From Candidatus Aristotella avistercoris (lineage in GTDB: Bacteria > Bacillota > Clostridia > Oscillospirales > Ruminococcaceae): 51,647 bases of DNA. Positions 15,899 through 23,430 of this stretch are shown here, piece by piece; position 1 is the first letter of the stretch; every line of letters begins with the position of its first letter. The stretch spans positions 1-51,647 of the forward strand of contig CAJFOV010000033.1 of assembly GCA_904397835.1 (NCBI GenBank). The letters are read 5' to 3'. Under the pieces are notes generated by a model. That model saw only the letters and a program-made list of their open reading frames with translations, made no database searches and was not told the DNA's origin. The position numbers and the translations under genes were made by a program.

Positions 15899-16884
15899 TG
15901 TACCTTGTCCTCCTCTCCCCGGCACATCAGACGCCACCTTACCCCCCGCTGGGTCAGGTAGGCGCAGGCCTTCTCTGTCAAGTTCTGGGGCAGGTTTACA
16001 ATCATGGAGCAAACGGTCTTTCCCTTATACTCCTCCATGCCGCCCCCCACAATCTTCATCTGGAACTCCAGGGTCCGCATGAGATCGGCAACCAGATTCT
16101 CCAGTTCGTTCTGCTCGGTGGAGTAGAAGAATTCCAGGTTGATCCCCTCCTTGGGCAGCGGCGGTCCCTGGGTGCCCAATAGGTTTGTCAGCGCCTCAGG
16201 CCGCTCTTCAAACACCTCTTCCACACCGCCGGAGGCCTGAATCTGGCCATCTTCAATGACCACCATCCGGTCACAGATCCGCCGGATCACATCCATCTCA
16301 TGGGTGACCACCACCACAGTGATGCCCAACTTCTGGTTGATCTCCCGCAGCAGCTCCGTGATGGCCAGGGTGCTCTTGGGGTCCAGGGCGGAGGTGGCCT
16401 CATCGCACAGCAGCACCTTGGGATCCATGGCCAGGGCCCGGGCAATGGCCACCCGCTGCTTCTGGCCGCCGGAGAGCTCGCTGGCCCGGCTGTTGATCTT
16501 CTCCGGCATACCCACCACTTGGAGAAGCTCCTTGACCTTGGCATCGATGGTCTGTTTGTCATAGTGCCAGCACCGCATGGGGTAGGCGATATTCTGGTAC
16601 ACTGTGGCCCGCGTGATCAGGGAGAAGCTCTGAAAGATCATCCCCATGTTTTTGCGGAAGAGCCGCAGCTCCTTCTCCTTAAGATCCTTGACCTCCACCC
16701 CGTCCACCTGGAGGGAGCCTGCGTCATAGGTCTCCAGCCCATTCATACAGCGCAACAGGGTGGATTTGCCCACCCCGCTTCTGCCGGCAATTCCAAAGAT
16801 CTCCCCTGTCTGGATCTCCATGCTCACCCCTTTGAGCACCTGAACATTCCGGAAGGACTTGGTCAAATTTTGAACCGCAATCAT
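15895..16884 (-). CDS. metN: Methionine-type ABC transporter ATPase with NIL domain
   Basis: The 329-aa product powers the importer. Walker A GRSGVGKST, Q-loop FQSFSL, signature LSGGQKQRVA, Walker B VLLCDEATSALD and the switch His in VVTHEMD are all intact. The C-terminal 80 residues form a NIL domain (MIVNLPQN), the regulatory domain through which MetN senses methionine. The start at 16884 follows AGGAAGAG. It is the first gene of the metN-metI-DUF169-metQ operon, with a promoter and an inverted repeat just upstream. No SAM riboswitch or T-box was seen. Confidence 0.92.
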   Translation of the reverse strand: MIAVQNLTKSFRNVQVLKGVSMEIQTGEIFGIAGRSGVGKSTLLRCMNGLETYDAGSLQVDGVEVKDLKEKELRLFRKNMGMIFQSFSLITRATVYQNIAYPMRCWHYDKQTIDAKVKELLQVVGMPEKINSRASELSGGQKQRVAIARALAMDPKVLLCDEATSALDPKSTLAITELLREINQKLGITVVVVTHEMDVIRRICDRMVVIEDGQIQASGGVEEVFEERPEALTNLLGTQGPPLPKEGINLEFFYSTEQNELENLVADLMRTLEFQMKIVGGGMEEYKGKTVCSMIVNLPQNLTEKACAYLTQRGVRWRLMCRGEEDKVQ

Positions 16885-16947
16885 CGTCTTCTCTCTCTTC
16901 CTAAAGTTAGTTCCCATTCAGCAAAGGGGACCATTCCAAGTCGTCTA

Positions 16948-16967
16948 AAATCGCGCTAATGCGATTT
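16948..16967. promoter_or_regulatory. Inverted repeat at the metN transcription start
   Basis: AAATCGC and GCGATTT form a perfect 7-bp inverted repeat with a 6-base centre (GCTAAT). It lies directly downstream of the metN -10 box, across the predicted start site, where a repressor would block initiation. Confidence 0.5.
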
Positions 16968-16968
16968 A

Positions 16969-16997
16969 ATCATAGCACAAAAGGGATGGCCCATCAA
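16969..16997 (-). promoter_or_regulatory. Sigma-A promoter of the metN operon
   Basis: On the minus strand TTGATG (16992-16997) and TATGAT (16969-16974) are 17 bp apart, with TGC before the -10 box. The rest of the gap up to about 17185 is AT-rich and holds no gene. Confidence 0.65.
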
Positions 16998-17187
16998 TAA
17001 GCCATCAAAATTTCAATAAATTCCCCAATTTTAAAGAGATCTATACAAGAAATACAGAAATTTTATAGAAATTATAAATTATATCCATTTTTTATTTCTA
17101 TAAATAGATCGTTTATGATACAAATCATCTATCCATCCATCTTTTCTCTGCTCGATACCCGTGTGTCCGCTCCTCCATCGGCCATCA

Positions 17188-17216
17188 TTGACAAGCCACA
17201 TCCCAAGGTGTAAGAT
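17188..17216 (+). promoter_or_regulatory. Sigma-A promoter of the thiamine operon
   Basis: A consensus TTGACA (17188-17193) and TAAGAT (17211-17216) are 17 bp apart, about 40 bases upstream of the TPP riboswitch. Confidence 0.7.
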
Positions 17217-17253
17217 GGATTTGTAAAGCCTTTGAGGCAACAATAATTTTTAC

Positions 17254-17334
17254 ATTGCAGGGGAACTGTACGCAGTTGAGAAGGTAAAACCTGACCCTTT
17301 GAACCTGTTAGTTAACACTAGTGTAGGGAGCAAT
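17254..17334 (+). ncRNA. TPP riboswitch (THI element)
   Basis: The conserved pieces are in order: closing stem ATTGC/GCAAT at both ends, GGGGAAC, TTGAGAAGG, the core ACCCTTTGAACCTGTT, and the 3' part TAGTGTAGGGAGC. The riboswitch precedes thiD and is followed by a terminator, so thiamine pyrophosphate is expected to stop transcription. Confidence 0.93.
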
Positions 17335-17353
17335 CAAAACCATGGTGATGTTT

Positions 17354-17384
17354 GGGCGCTTTCTGCGGAAAGCGTCCTTTTTTT
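17354..17384 (+). terminator. Terminator of the TPP riboswitch
   Basis: GGGCGCTTTC (17354-17363) pairs with GAAAGCGTCC (17368-17377; one G-T pair) and is followed by seven T. It is the expected expression platform between the aptamer and thiD. Confidence 0.85.
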
Positions 17385-17424
17385 GTAAAACAGGACAGAG
17401 GGCCATCGAAAAAGGAGGTATCCT

Positions 17425-18243
17425 ATGAAAAAAGTATTGACCATCGCCGGGTCCGACTGCAGCGGCGGCGCGGGGATCCAGGCGGATCTCAAGACCTTTT
17501 CTGCCCACGGTGTCTTTGGCATGAGCGTCATTGTCTCCGTGGTAGCAGAGAACACCTTCCGGGTGCTGGACATCCAGGATGTGACGCCGGAGATGATCGG
17601 CAAGCAGATTGACGCCGTCTTTGAGGACATGGGCGCCGACGCTGTGAAGGTGGGCATGCTCTCCCAGCCGGCCTGTATGCAGGCGGTGGCGGACAAGATC
17701 CGCCAGTACCACATGCCCCACGTGGTCATTGACCCGGTGATGTACGCCAAAAACGGCTGTCCGCTCATGGATCCCGGCTCCATCGACAAGCTCATCCAGG
17801 AGGTGATCCCCCTGGCCCAGGTGCTCACACCCAACATCCCCGAGGCCGAAAAAATTGCCGGCATCTCCATCCACAGTGTGGAGGATATGAAGCAGGCCGC
17901 CCGGATCATCCACAAGATGGGCTGTCAGACAGTGCTGGTCAAGGGGGGCCACGCCCAGGGGGACGCCTTGGACCTGCTCTTTGACGGGGAGGAATTCTAC
18001 TCCTTCAGCGCCCCCCGCATCGACACCAAGAACACCCACGGCACCGGCTGCACCTACTCCTCCGCCATTGCTGCCAACCTGGCCCTGGGGCTCCCCCTGC
18101 AGGAGGCGGTGGGCCAGGCCAAGGAGTATGTGACCACCGCCATCCGCCACGCCCTGCCCATCGGCAAGGGCAACGGCCCCACCCACCACTTCTACGACCT
18201 CTATCAACATGGATTAAAGAAAGGAAGCGCAACCCATGAGTAA
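17425..18243 (+). CDS. thiD: Hydroxymethylpyrimidine/phosphomethylpyrimidine kinase
   Basis: ThiD phosphorylates 4-amino-5-hydroxymethyl-2-methylpyrimidine twice to its diphosphate. The 272-aa product shows the ribokinase-fold signatures GSDCSGGAGIQADLKTF at the N-terminus (substrate site) and NTHGTGCTYSSAIAA with the anion hole and catalytic base region near residue 200. The start follows AAAGGAGG. It is the first gene of the TPP-controlled operon and overlaps thiM by eight bases. A pyridoxal kinase role is less likely given the context. Confidence 0.94.
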   Translation: MKKVLTIAGSDCSGGAGIQADLKTFSAHGVFGMSVIVSVVAENTFRVLDIQDVTPEMIGKQIDAVFEDMGADAVKVGMLSQPACMQAVADKIRQYHMPHVVIDPVMYAKNGCPLMDPGSIDKLIQEVIPLAQVLTPNIPEAEKIAGISIHSVEDMKQAARIIHKMGCQTVLVKGGHAQGDALDLLFDGEEFYSFSAPRIDTKNTHGTGCTYSSAIAANLALGLPLQEAVGQAKEYVTTAIRHALPIGKGNGPTHHFYDLYQHGLKKGSATHE

Positions 18244-19063
18244 GCTTTTGGAACAGTCCTGCAGCCAACTGGATTCCCTTCGCCAGACGGTCCCCCTGGT
18301 GCACCACATCACCAACTATGTCACCGTCAACGACTGTGCCAACATCACGTTGGCAGTGGGGGCCTCCCCCATCATGGCGGATGACGATGGGGAGTGTGCC
18401 CAGATCACCGCTCTGGCTCAGAGCCTGGTGCTGAACATGGGGACCCTCAACCGGCGGACCATCTCCTCCATGCTCCTGAGCGGCCAGGCCGCCAACGAGA
18501 AGGGCATCCCTGTGGTGTTTGATCCGGTGGGGGCCGGGGCCTCCAGTCTGCGCAACAACACCGCCGGACAGATCCTCCAACAGGTTCATGTGAACGTTCT
18601 GCGGGGAAATCTGTCAGAGATCCGCTTTTTGGCGGGCCTTTCCGCCAACACCAAGGGGGTGGATGCCGCCCAGGAGGACGCCGCCGAGGGCCTTGCCCCC
18701 GCCATCCAGATGGCCAAAAAACTGGCCAAGGCCAAAAGCTGCGTGGTGGCCATCACCGGCGCCACAGATATCCTCACCGACGGGGAGCGGACCCTCTGCA
18801 TTCAAAACGGCCACCCCATGCTCTCCAAGGTCACCGGCACCGGCTGCATGTGTTCCTCTCTGGTGGGTTCCTTCTGCGGTGCGGGACCGGACCTGCTCCT
18901 GGGGGCCATTGGCGGCGTGTTGACCATGGGGGTGGCCGGAGAGATCGCCTACGAGCGGGCAGGGAGCCTTGGCACCGGCAGCTTCCGGGTTGCCCTGATG
19001 GATGCCGTGAGCACCATGACCCCTCAGATGCTGCTGGAGCACGCCAAAACCTATGAGGTCTAG
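18236..19063 (+). CDS. thiM: Hydroxyethylthiazole kinase
   Basis: ThiM phosphorylates salvaged 4-methyl-5-hydroxyethylthiazole. The 275-aa product has the family opening VPLVHHITNYVTVNDCANI, DPVGAGAS in the middle, and VTGTGCMCSSLVG near the C-terminus, where the Cys-containing GTGC motif forms the active site. With thiD and thiE it forms a salvage route; no thiC or thiG is in this window. Confidence 0.94.
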   Translation: MSKLLEQSCSQLDSLRQTVPLVHHITNYVTVNDCANITLAVGASPIMADDDGECAQITALAQSLVLNMGTLNRRTISSMLLSGQAANEKGIPVVFDPVGAGASSLRNNTAGQILQQVHVNVLRGNLSEIRFLAGLSANTKGVDAAQEDAAEGLAPAIQMAKKLAKAKSCVVAITGATDILTDGERTLCIQNGHPMLSKVTGTGCMCSSLVGSFCGAGPDLLLGAIGGVLTMGVAGEIAYERAGSLGTGSFRVALMDAVSTMTPQMLLEHAKTYEV

Positions 19064-19078
19064 GAGGGGGAAGCTGCA

Positions 19079-19732
19079 ATGAAACGCGCCGTGGACTATT
19101 CCATCTATCTGGTCACCGATCAGGATCTCATGAGCAGTAAAACGGTGGAGGAAGGGGTCCGCCAAGCCCTGGAGGGGGGCTGCACCCTGGTGCAGCTGCG
19201 GGAGAAGCATGCCTCCTCCCGGGACTTTTATGAGAGTGCCCTGCGGGTCAAAGCGGTCACCGACGTCTTCCAGGTGCCTCTCATCATCAATGACCGGTTG
19301 GACGTGGCCCTGGCGGTGGATGCCGCCGGGGTCCATGTGGGGCAATCAGATCTGCCTGCCGCCCAGGTTCGCCGGATCCTTGGACCGGATAAAATTTTGG
19401 GCGTCTCCGCTGCAACCCTCCAGGAGGCCCAACGGGCCCAGGCGGACGGGGCGGACTATCTGGGCATAGGAGCCATGTTCTCCACCGCCACCAAGACGGA
19501 CACCCGCCCTGTCTCCATGGAGGAGCTTGCTGCCATTCGTCAAGGGGTGGATCTTCCCCTGGTGGTCATCGGCGGCATCAATCAGCACACCATCCCCCTC
19601 TTTGCCGGCACGGAGATTGATGGGCTGGCCATTGTCTCCGCCATCTTTGCCGCCCCAGATATCCGCCGGGCCGCCCAGGAGGTCAAGGAGCTCTATGACC
19701 ATCTGCCGGGGGTGCGCCATGGTACCCTTTAA
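19079..19732 (+). CDS. thiE: Thiamine phosphate synthase
   Basis: ThiE joins the pyrimidine diphosphate and thiazole phosphate to thiamine monophosphate. The 217-aa product has the TIM-barrel signatures [42 protein letters not shown] and VVIGGI. The start follows AGGAGG. It overlaps the next gene by 14 bases. Confidence 0.94.
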   Translation: MKRAVDYSIYLVTDQDLMSSKTVEEGVRQALEGGCTLVQLREKHASSRDFYESALRVKAVTDVFQVPLIINDRLDVALAVDAAGVHVGQSDLPAAQVRRILGPDKILGVSAATLQEAQRAQADGADYLGIGAMFSTATKTDTRPVSMEELAAIRQGVDLPLVVIGGINQHTIPLFAGTEIDGLAIVSAIFAAPDIRRAAQEVKELYDHLPGVRHGTL

Positions 19733-20396
19733 GGCAGCCATCTTTGATCTGGACGGAACTCTCATCGATTCCACCGGCATCTGGGCCCAGATCGATGTGG
19801 ATTTTCTGGCCAAACGGAATCTGGCGGTGCCAGAGGACTACATCCAGGCCATCAGCGACAAGAGCTTTCGCCAGACGGCGGAGTACACCATCGCCCGCTT
19901 TGGCTTTTCCGACACGCCGGAGCAGCTCATGGAGGAGTGGCATCAGATGGCCATTGACGCCTACCGCACCCAAATCGGCCTGAAGCCCTTTGTACGGGAG
20001 TATCTGGACTGCCTGCATCGCCGGGGGGTACCTTTGGCCATTGCCACCGCCTCCTCCCCTGAGCTCTATGAGCCGGTGTTGGCCCACAACGGCATCCGGG
20101 ATCTCTTCTCTGCCATCGCCTGTACCGATGAGGTTCAGCGGGGCAAGGGCTTCCCCGACGTGTTTCTCCTGGCGGCCCACAGGTTGGGAGTCCCACCGGA
20201 GGACTGCGCCGCCTTTGACGACATCCTCCCAGGCATTCAGGGGATCCTTGCTGCCGGTATGACTGCCTATGGGGTATATGACCCCTATTCAGCCCATCAG
20301 CAACAGGAGATCCAGGCCTTGGCGGCGGACTACTTTTTGGATTTCTCCCGCCCGTTGGCCTGGGAGCAGGCCCTGAGCACTGATTCTAATCAATAA
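19719..20396 (+). CDS. HAD-family phosphatase in the thiamine operon
   Basis: The 225-aa product is a HAD hydrolase of the beta-phosphoglucomutase-like group. [10 protein letters not shown] carries the nucleophile and acid/base Asp, ATASS is motif II, the Lys of QRGKGFPD is motif III, and AFDDILPG is a variant of motif IV. The ATG lies within the end of thiE, so it is part of the operon. A thiamine-monophosphate phosphatase or a pyrimidine/thiazole phosphate phosphatase is the natural guess because no thiL is present, but HAD specificity cannot be read from sequence. A terminator follows directly. Confidence 0.85.
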   Translation: MVPFKAAIFDLDGTLIDSTGIWAQIDVDFLAKRNLAVPEDYIQAISDKSFRQTAEYTIARFGFSDTPEQLMEEWHQMAIDAYRTQIGLKPFVREYLDCLHRRGVPLAIATASSPELYEPVLAHNGIRDLFSAIACTDEVQRGKGFPDVFLLAAHRLGVPPEDCAAFDDILPGIQGILAAGMTAYGVYDPYSAHQQQEIQALAADYFLDFSRPLAWEQALSTDSNQ

Positions 20397-20406
20397 CCAA
20401 CACATA

Positions 20407-20442
20407 GAAGAGGCACGCTGAATTTTCAGCGTGCCTCTTTTG
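20407..20442 (+). terminator. Terminator of the thiamine operon
   Basis: AAGAGGCACGCTGA (20408-20421) pairs with TCAGCGTGCCTCTT (20426-20439) around a 4-base loop, followed by TTGG. Confidence 0.8.
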
Positions 20443-20473
20443 GATTCCTTGCTATTGATCGATCGAGCAATCT

Positions 20474-21850
20474 TTAGCCCACGGGCACCTCCGCCGGAAT
20501 GGGACAGATATACTCGGTTCCGTGCATATCCTTCTGGAACTCCTCCTTGGCCTTGGCCAGAAGGGCCGGATCCTCCGCCACCTTCAGAGCAGAGAGAGCC
20601 ATGACCTTGGCGCCATAGAGCATGCCCTTGACGCCGATGGAGTTGCCGGAGCAAGCGGTGATCTGCCAGCTGTGGCCCGGGGCGCCCAGGTTGTAGGTAC
20701 CGGTCATGAACATGGCGGCCGGAACGATGTGCTCCACATCTCCCACATCGGTGGACCCAAAGTTGTCCGCTGTCTGGATCTCTTCCACCTGATAGGCCAA
20801 GTGCTCCCCTTCCCGGACAGCACCAGCAGCCACCAGATTTGCATAGTTGGGGGTAACTTTATCCAGCTCTGCAGCAAAGTCCTTCTCCTCCTGGGTCCAT
20901 GCCGGCAGGGGGACCTCCTTCATGGACTCATGGATCACATTGACCAGCACCTTGTTCTGCAGGGTGTTGTAGCAGCCCCCCAGGAACTCCTCCGTCACCT
21001 CGGTGTCGGTCATCATGGCCGCCCCCTTGGCAATGCGCACCAGGCGGGCATAGACATCCTCCACTGTCTGCCGGTCCAGGGCGCGGACGAAGTACCAGAC
21101 GCTGGCCCGGTCGGGGACGATATTGGGGGCCCCTCCAGCCTCGGTGAAGGAGTAATGGATGCGCACGTCGGAGGTCACATGCTCCCGCAGGAACTGGGCG
21201 CCCACGTTCATGAGCTCCGCAGCGTCCAGGGCGCTGCGGCCGTTGTGGGGATCGCCGCCGGCATGGGCAGTGACGCCCTTAAAGTGGAACTTGGCGCTGT
21301 TCATGGCCGTGCAGGTCCCTGTGGTAATGACGTTCATGGCATTGGGATGCCAGGCCAGGGCGAAATCCAGCTCCTTGAAGGCGCCCTCTCTGGCCATAAA
21401 GGGCTTACCCGTGAGCTTTTCCTCCGCCGGGCAGCCAAAGAAGATAACGGTGCCGGGCAGCTTGTTCTCCTCCAGCTCCTTCTTGATGCCCAGGGCAGCT
21501 GCCAGATGGCAGGTGCCCAGCAGATTGTGGCCGCAGCCCTGGCCAGGTGCACCCTCCTCAACCGGCTCCTTGACGGTGGAGACCTTTTGGCTCAGGCTCG
21601 GCAGGGCGTCATACTCGCCCAACAGGCCGATAACCGGTTTTCCGCTGCCCCACACGGCACGGATGGCGGTGGGGACTCCCGCGTAGCCCGTCTCCACCTG
21701 GAAGCCCTCTTTCTCCAAAAACTCGGCAAACCACTTGCAGGCCTTGACCTCCTCAAAGCCCACCTCCGGGTTGTCCCATACCTTTTTGGACAGGGCGGCA
21801 AGTTCCTCTTGCTTGGCATCAATCTCTTTTTGCGCAATGGTTCCAATCAT
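20474..21850 (-). CDS. M20D amidohydrolase, copy A (AbgB-like)
   Basis: The 458-aa product belongs to the AbgB-like branch of M20 metallo-amidohydrolases (p-aminobenzoyl-glutamate or other N-acyl amino acid hydrolases). Metal-site motifs seen are LLGEYDALP, GQGCGHNLLG, CPAEEKLTGK and WHP; the dimerisation domain is the central TAHAGGDPHNGRSALDAAEL part. It is the last of three tandem paralogues. Where copies B and C have SGH near residue 408, this copy has SGN. AGAGGAGG precedes the start. An intrinsic terminator separates it from copy B, so its expression may depend on read-through. Confidence 0.85.
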   Translation of the reverse strand: MIGTIAQKEIDAKQEELAALSKKVWDNPEVGFEEVKACKWFAEFLEKEGFQVETGYAGVPTAIRAVWGSGKPVIGLLGEYDALPSLSQKVSTVKEPVEEGAPGQGCGHNLLGTCHLAAALGIKKELEENKLPGTVIFFGCPAEEKLTGKPFMAREGAFKELDFALAWHPNAMNVITTGTCTAMNSAKFHFKGVTAHAGGDPHNGRSALDAAELMNVGAQFLREHVTSDVRIHYSFTEAGGAPNIVPDRASVWYFVRALDRQTVEDVYARLVRIAKGAAMMTDTEVTEEFLGGCYNTLQNKVLVNVIHESMKEVPLPAWTQEEKDFAAELDKVTPNYANLVAAGAVREGEHLAYQVEEIQTADNFGSTDVGDVEHIVPAAMFMTGTYNLGAPGHSWQITACSGNSIGVKGMLYGAKVMALSALKVAEDPALLAKAKEEFQKDMHGTEYICPIPAEVPVG

Positions 21851-21891
21851 ACTGACGCGCCTCCTCTGTGGATTTCATAACGATTCCTATC

Positions 21892-21925
21892 AAAAAAGGG
21901 CGGCATGGCTGGCGCCGTGCCGCCC
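21892..21925 (-). terminator. Terminator between amidohydrolase copies B and A
   Basis: On the minus strand GGGCGGCA and TGCCGCCC pair around a 12-base loop that is itself partly self-complementary, followed by six T (21892-21897). Confidence 0.8.
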
Positions 21926-21962
21926 CAAGGGCCCTATTGTTCTCACCAAGGGAAGTGCAGAG

Positions 21963-23339
21963 TTAGCCCACCGGTACCTCCGCGGGGATGGGACAGATGT
22001 ACTCTCTGCCGTGCATATCTTTTTCAAATTGCTCCTTGGCCTGCTGGACCAATTCGGGACTCTCTACCATCTTCATGGCAGAGAGGGCCATGACCTTGGC
22101 GCCATAGAGCATACCCTTCATGCCCATGGAGTGGCCGGAGCATGCGGTGAACTGCCAGTTGTGGGCCGGGGAAGCCGCATTGGTCGATGCGGTGAAGAAC
22201 AGAATACCGGGCACCAGGTGCTGGACATCGCCCACATCGGTGGAACCAAAGACGTCCGTGTGATCCACTGGCGGAATGTGGGAGAAGATGTGCTCCCCCT
22301 CCTGGATCACGCCGGAGTCCACCAACTGCTTATAGTTGGGCCGCTGTGCATTGAGCTTTGCGGCAAAGTCCATCTCCTCCTGGCTCCACTCCGGCAGGGG
22401 AACCTCCTTCATGGAGTCATAGACCACATTGAGCAGCACCTTGTTCTGTAGGGTGTTGTAGCAGCCCCCCAGGAACTCCTCCGTCACCTCGGTGTCGGTC
22501 ATCATGGCCGCGCCCTTGGCAATGCGCACCAGGCGGGCATAGACATCCTCCACCGCCTCCCGGCTCAGGGCGCGGACAAAGTACCAGACGCTGGCCCGGT
22601 CGGGGACAATGTTGGGGGCGCCTCCAGCCTCGGTGAAGGAGTAGTGAATGCGCACATCGGAAGTCACATGTTCCCGCAGGAACTGGGCGCCCACGTTCAT
22701 GAGCTCCGCGGCATCCAGGGCGCTGCGGCCGTTGTGGGGATCGCCGCCGGCATGGGCCGTGACGCCCTTAAAGTGGAACTTGGCGCTGTTCATGGCTGTC
22801 TGAGTACCATCGGAGATATAGTTGCTGAAGTAGGGGTGCCAGGCAAAGGCCAGATCCAAATCCCGGAAGGCGCCGTTGCGGGCCATAAATGTTTTGCCGG
22901 TGAGCTTTTCCTCCGCCGGACAGCCATAGAACACCACCGTACCGGGGAGATTCTGCTCCTGCAGTTCCTTCTTCATACCCAGGGCGGCAGCAATGTGGGC
23001 CACGCCCAGGAGATTGTGGCCGCAGCCGTGGCCGGGGCCGCCAGGCACCACAGGATCCTGGGTGGTGGAGACCTTCTGGCTCAGGCCGGGCAACGCGTCA
23101 TACTCCCCCAAAAAGCCGATAACTGGCTTTCCGCTGCCCCATACGGCACGGATGGCGGTGGGGACTCCTGCATAGCCAGTCTCCACCTGGAAGCCCTCTT
23201 TCTCCAAGAATTCAGCAATCCATGGGCAGGCTTTGACCTCCTCATAGCCCACCTCCGGATTCTCCCAGAGTTTTTTGGCCAGTGCAATGAGTTCCTCGCT
23301 CTTGACATCGATCTCTCGCTGGGCAATGGTTCCGAACAT
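21963..23339 (-). CDS. M20D amidohydrolase, copy B (AbgB-like)
   Basis: A second 458-aa paralogue with the same metal motifs (LGEYDALP, GHGCGHNLLG, CPAEEKLTGK, WHP). The central 360 bp (22437-22796) differ from copy A at only about 20 positions by eye, whereas the C-terminal third and the residues around WHPYFSNYISDG are clearly different. Those variable parts flank the active site, so the copies probably act on different N-acyl or peptide-like substrates. GGGAGGATG precedes the start codon. The palindrome ACTGGTACCAGT lies 39 bases upstream. Confidence 0.85.
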   Translation of the reverse strand: MFGTIAQREIDVKSEELIALAKKLWENPEVGYEEVKACPWIAEFLEKEGFQVETGYAGVPTAIRAVWGSGKPVIGFLGEYDALPGLSQKVSTTQDPVVPGGPGHGCGHNLLGVAHIAAALGMKKELQEQNLPGTVVFYGCPAEEKLTGKTFMARNGAFRDLDLAFAWHPYFSNYISDGTQTAMNSAKFHFKGVTAHAGGDPHNGRSALDAAELMNVGAQFLREHVTSDVRIHYSFTEAGGAPNIVPDRASVWYFVRALSREAVEDVYARLVRIAKGAAMMTDTEVTEEFLGGCYNTLQNKVLLNVVYDSMKEVPLPEWSQEEMDFAAKLNAQRPNYKQLVDSGVIQEGEHIFSHIPPVDHTDVFGSTDVGDVQHLVPGILFFTASTNAASPAHNWQFTACSGHSMGMKGMLYGAKVMALSAMKMVESPELVQQAKEQFEKDMHGREYICPIPAEVPVG

Positions 23340-23377
23340 CGTACATCCTCCCTTTAATTTTATTGTTTTTGTATCGC

Positions 23378-23389
23378 ACTGGTACCAGT
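23378..23389. promoter_or_regulatory. 12-bp palindrome upstream of amidohydrolase copy B
   Basis: ACTGGTACCAGT is a perfect palindrome between copies C and B. The TGGTACCA core resembles GntR-type operators. Its role is inferred from position only. Confidence 0.3.
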
Positions 23390-23430
23390 CTGATCTGTCT
23401 TCTGACTGTCGTGCGTCTTATCCGTTTCTT

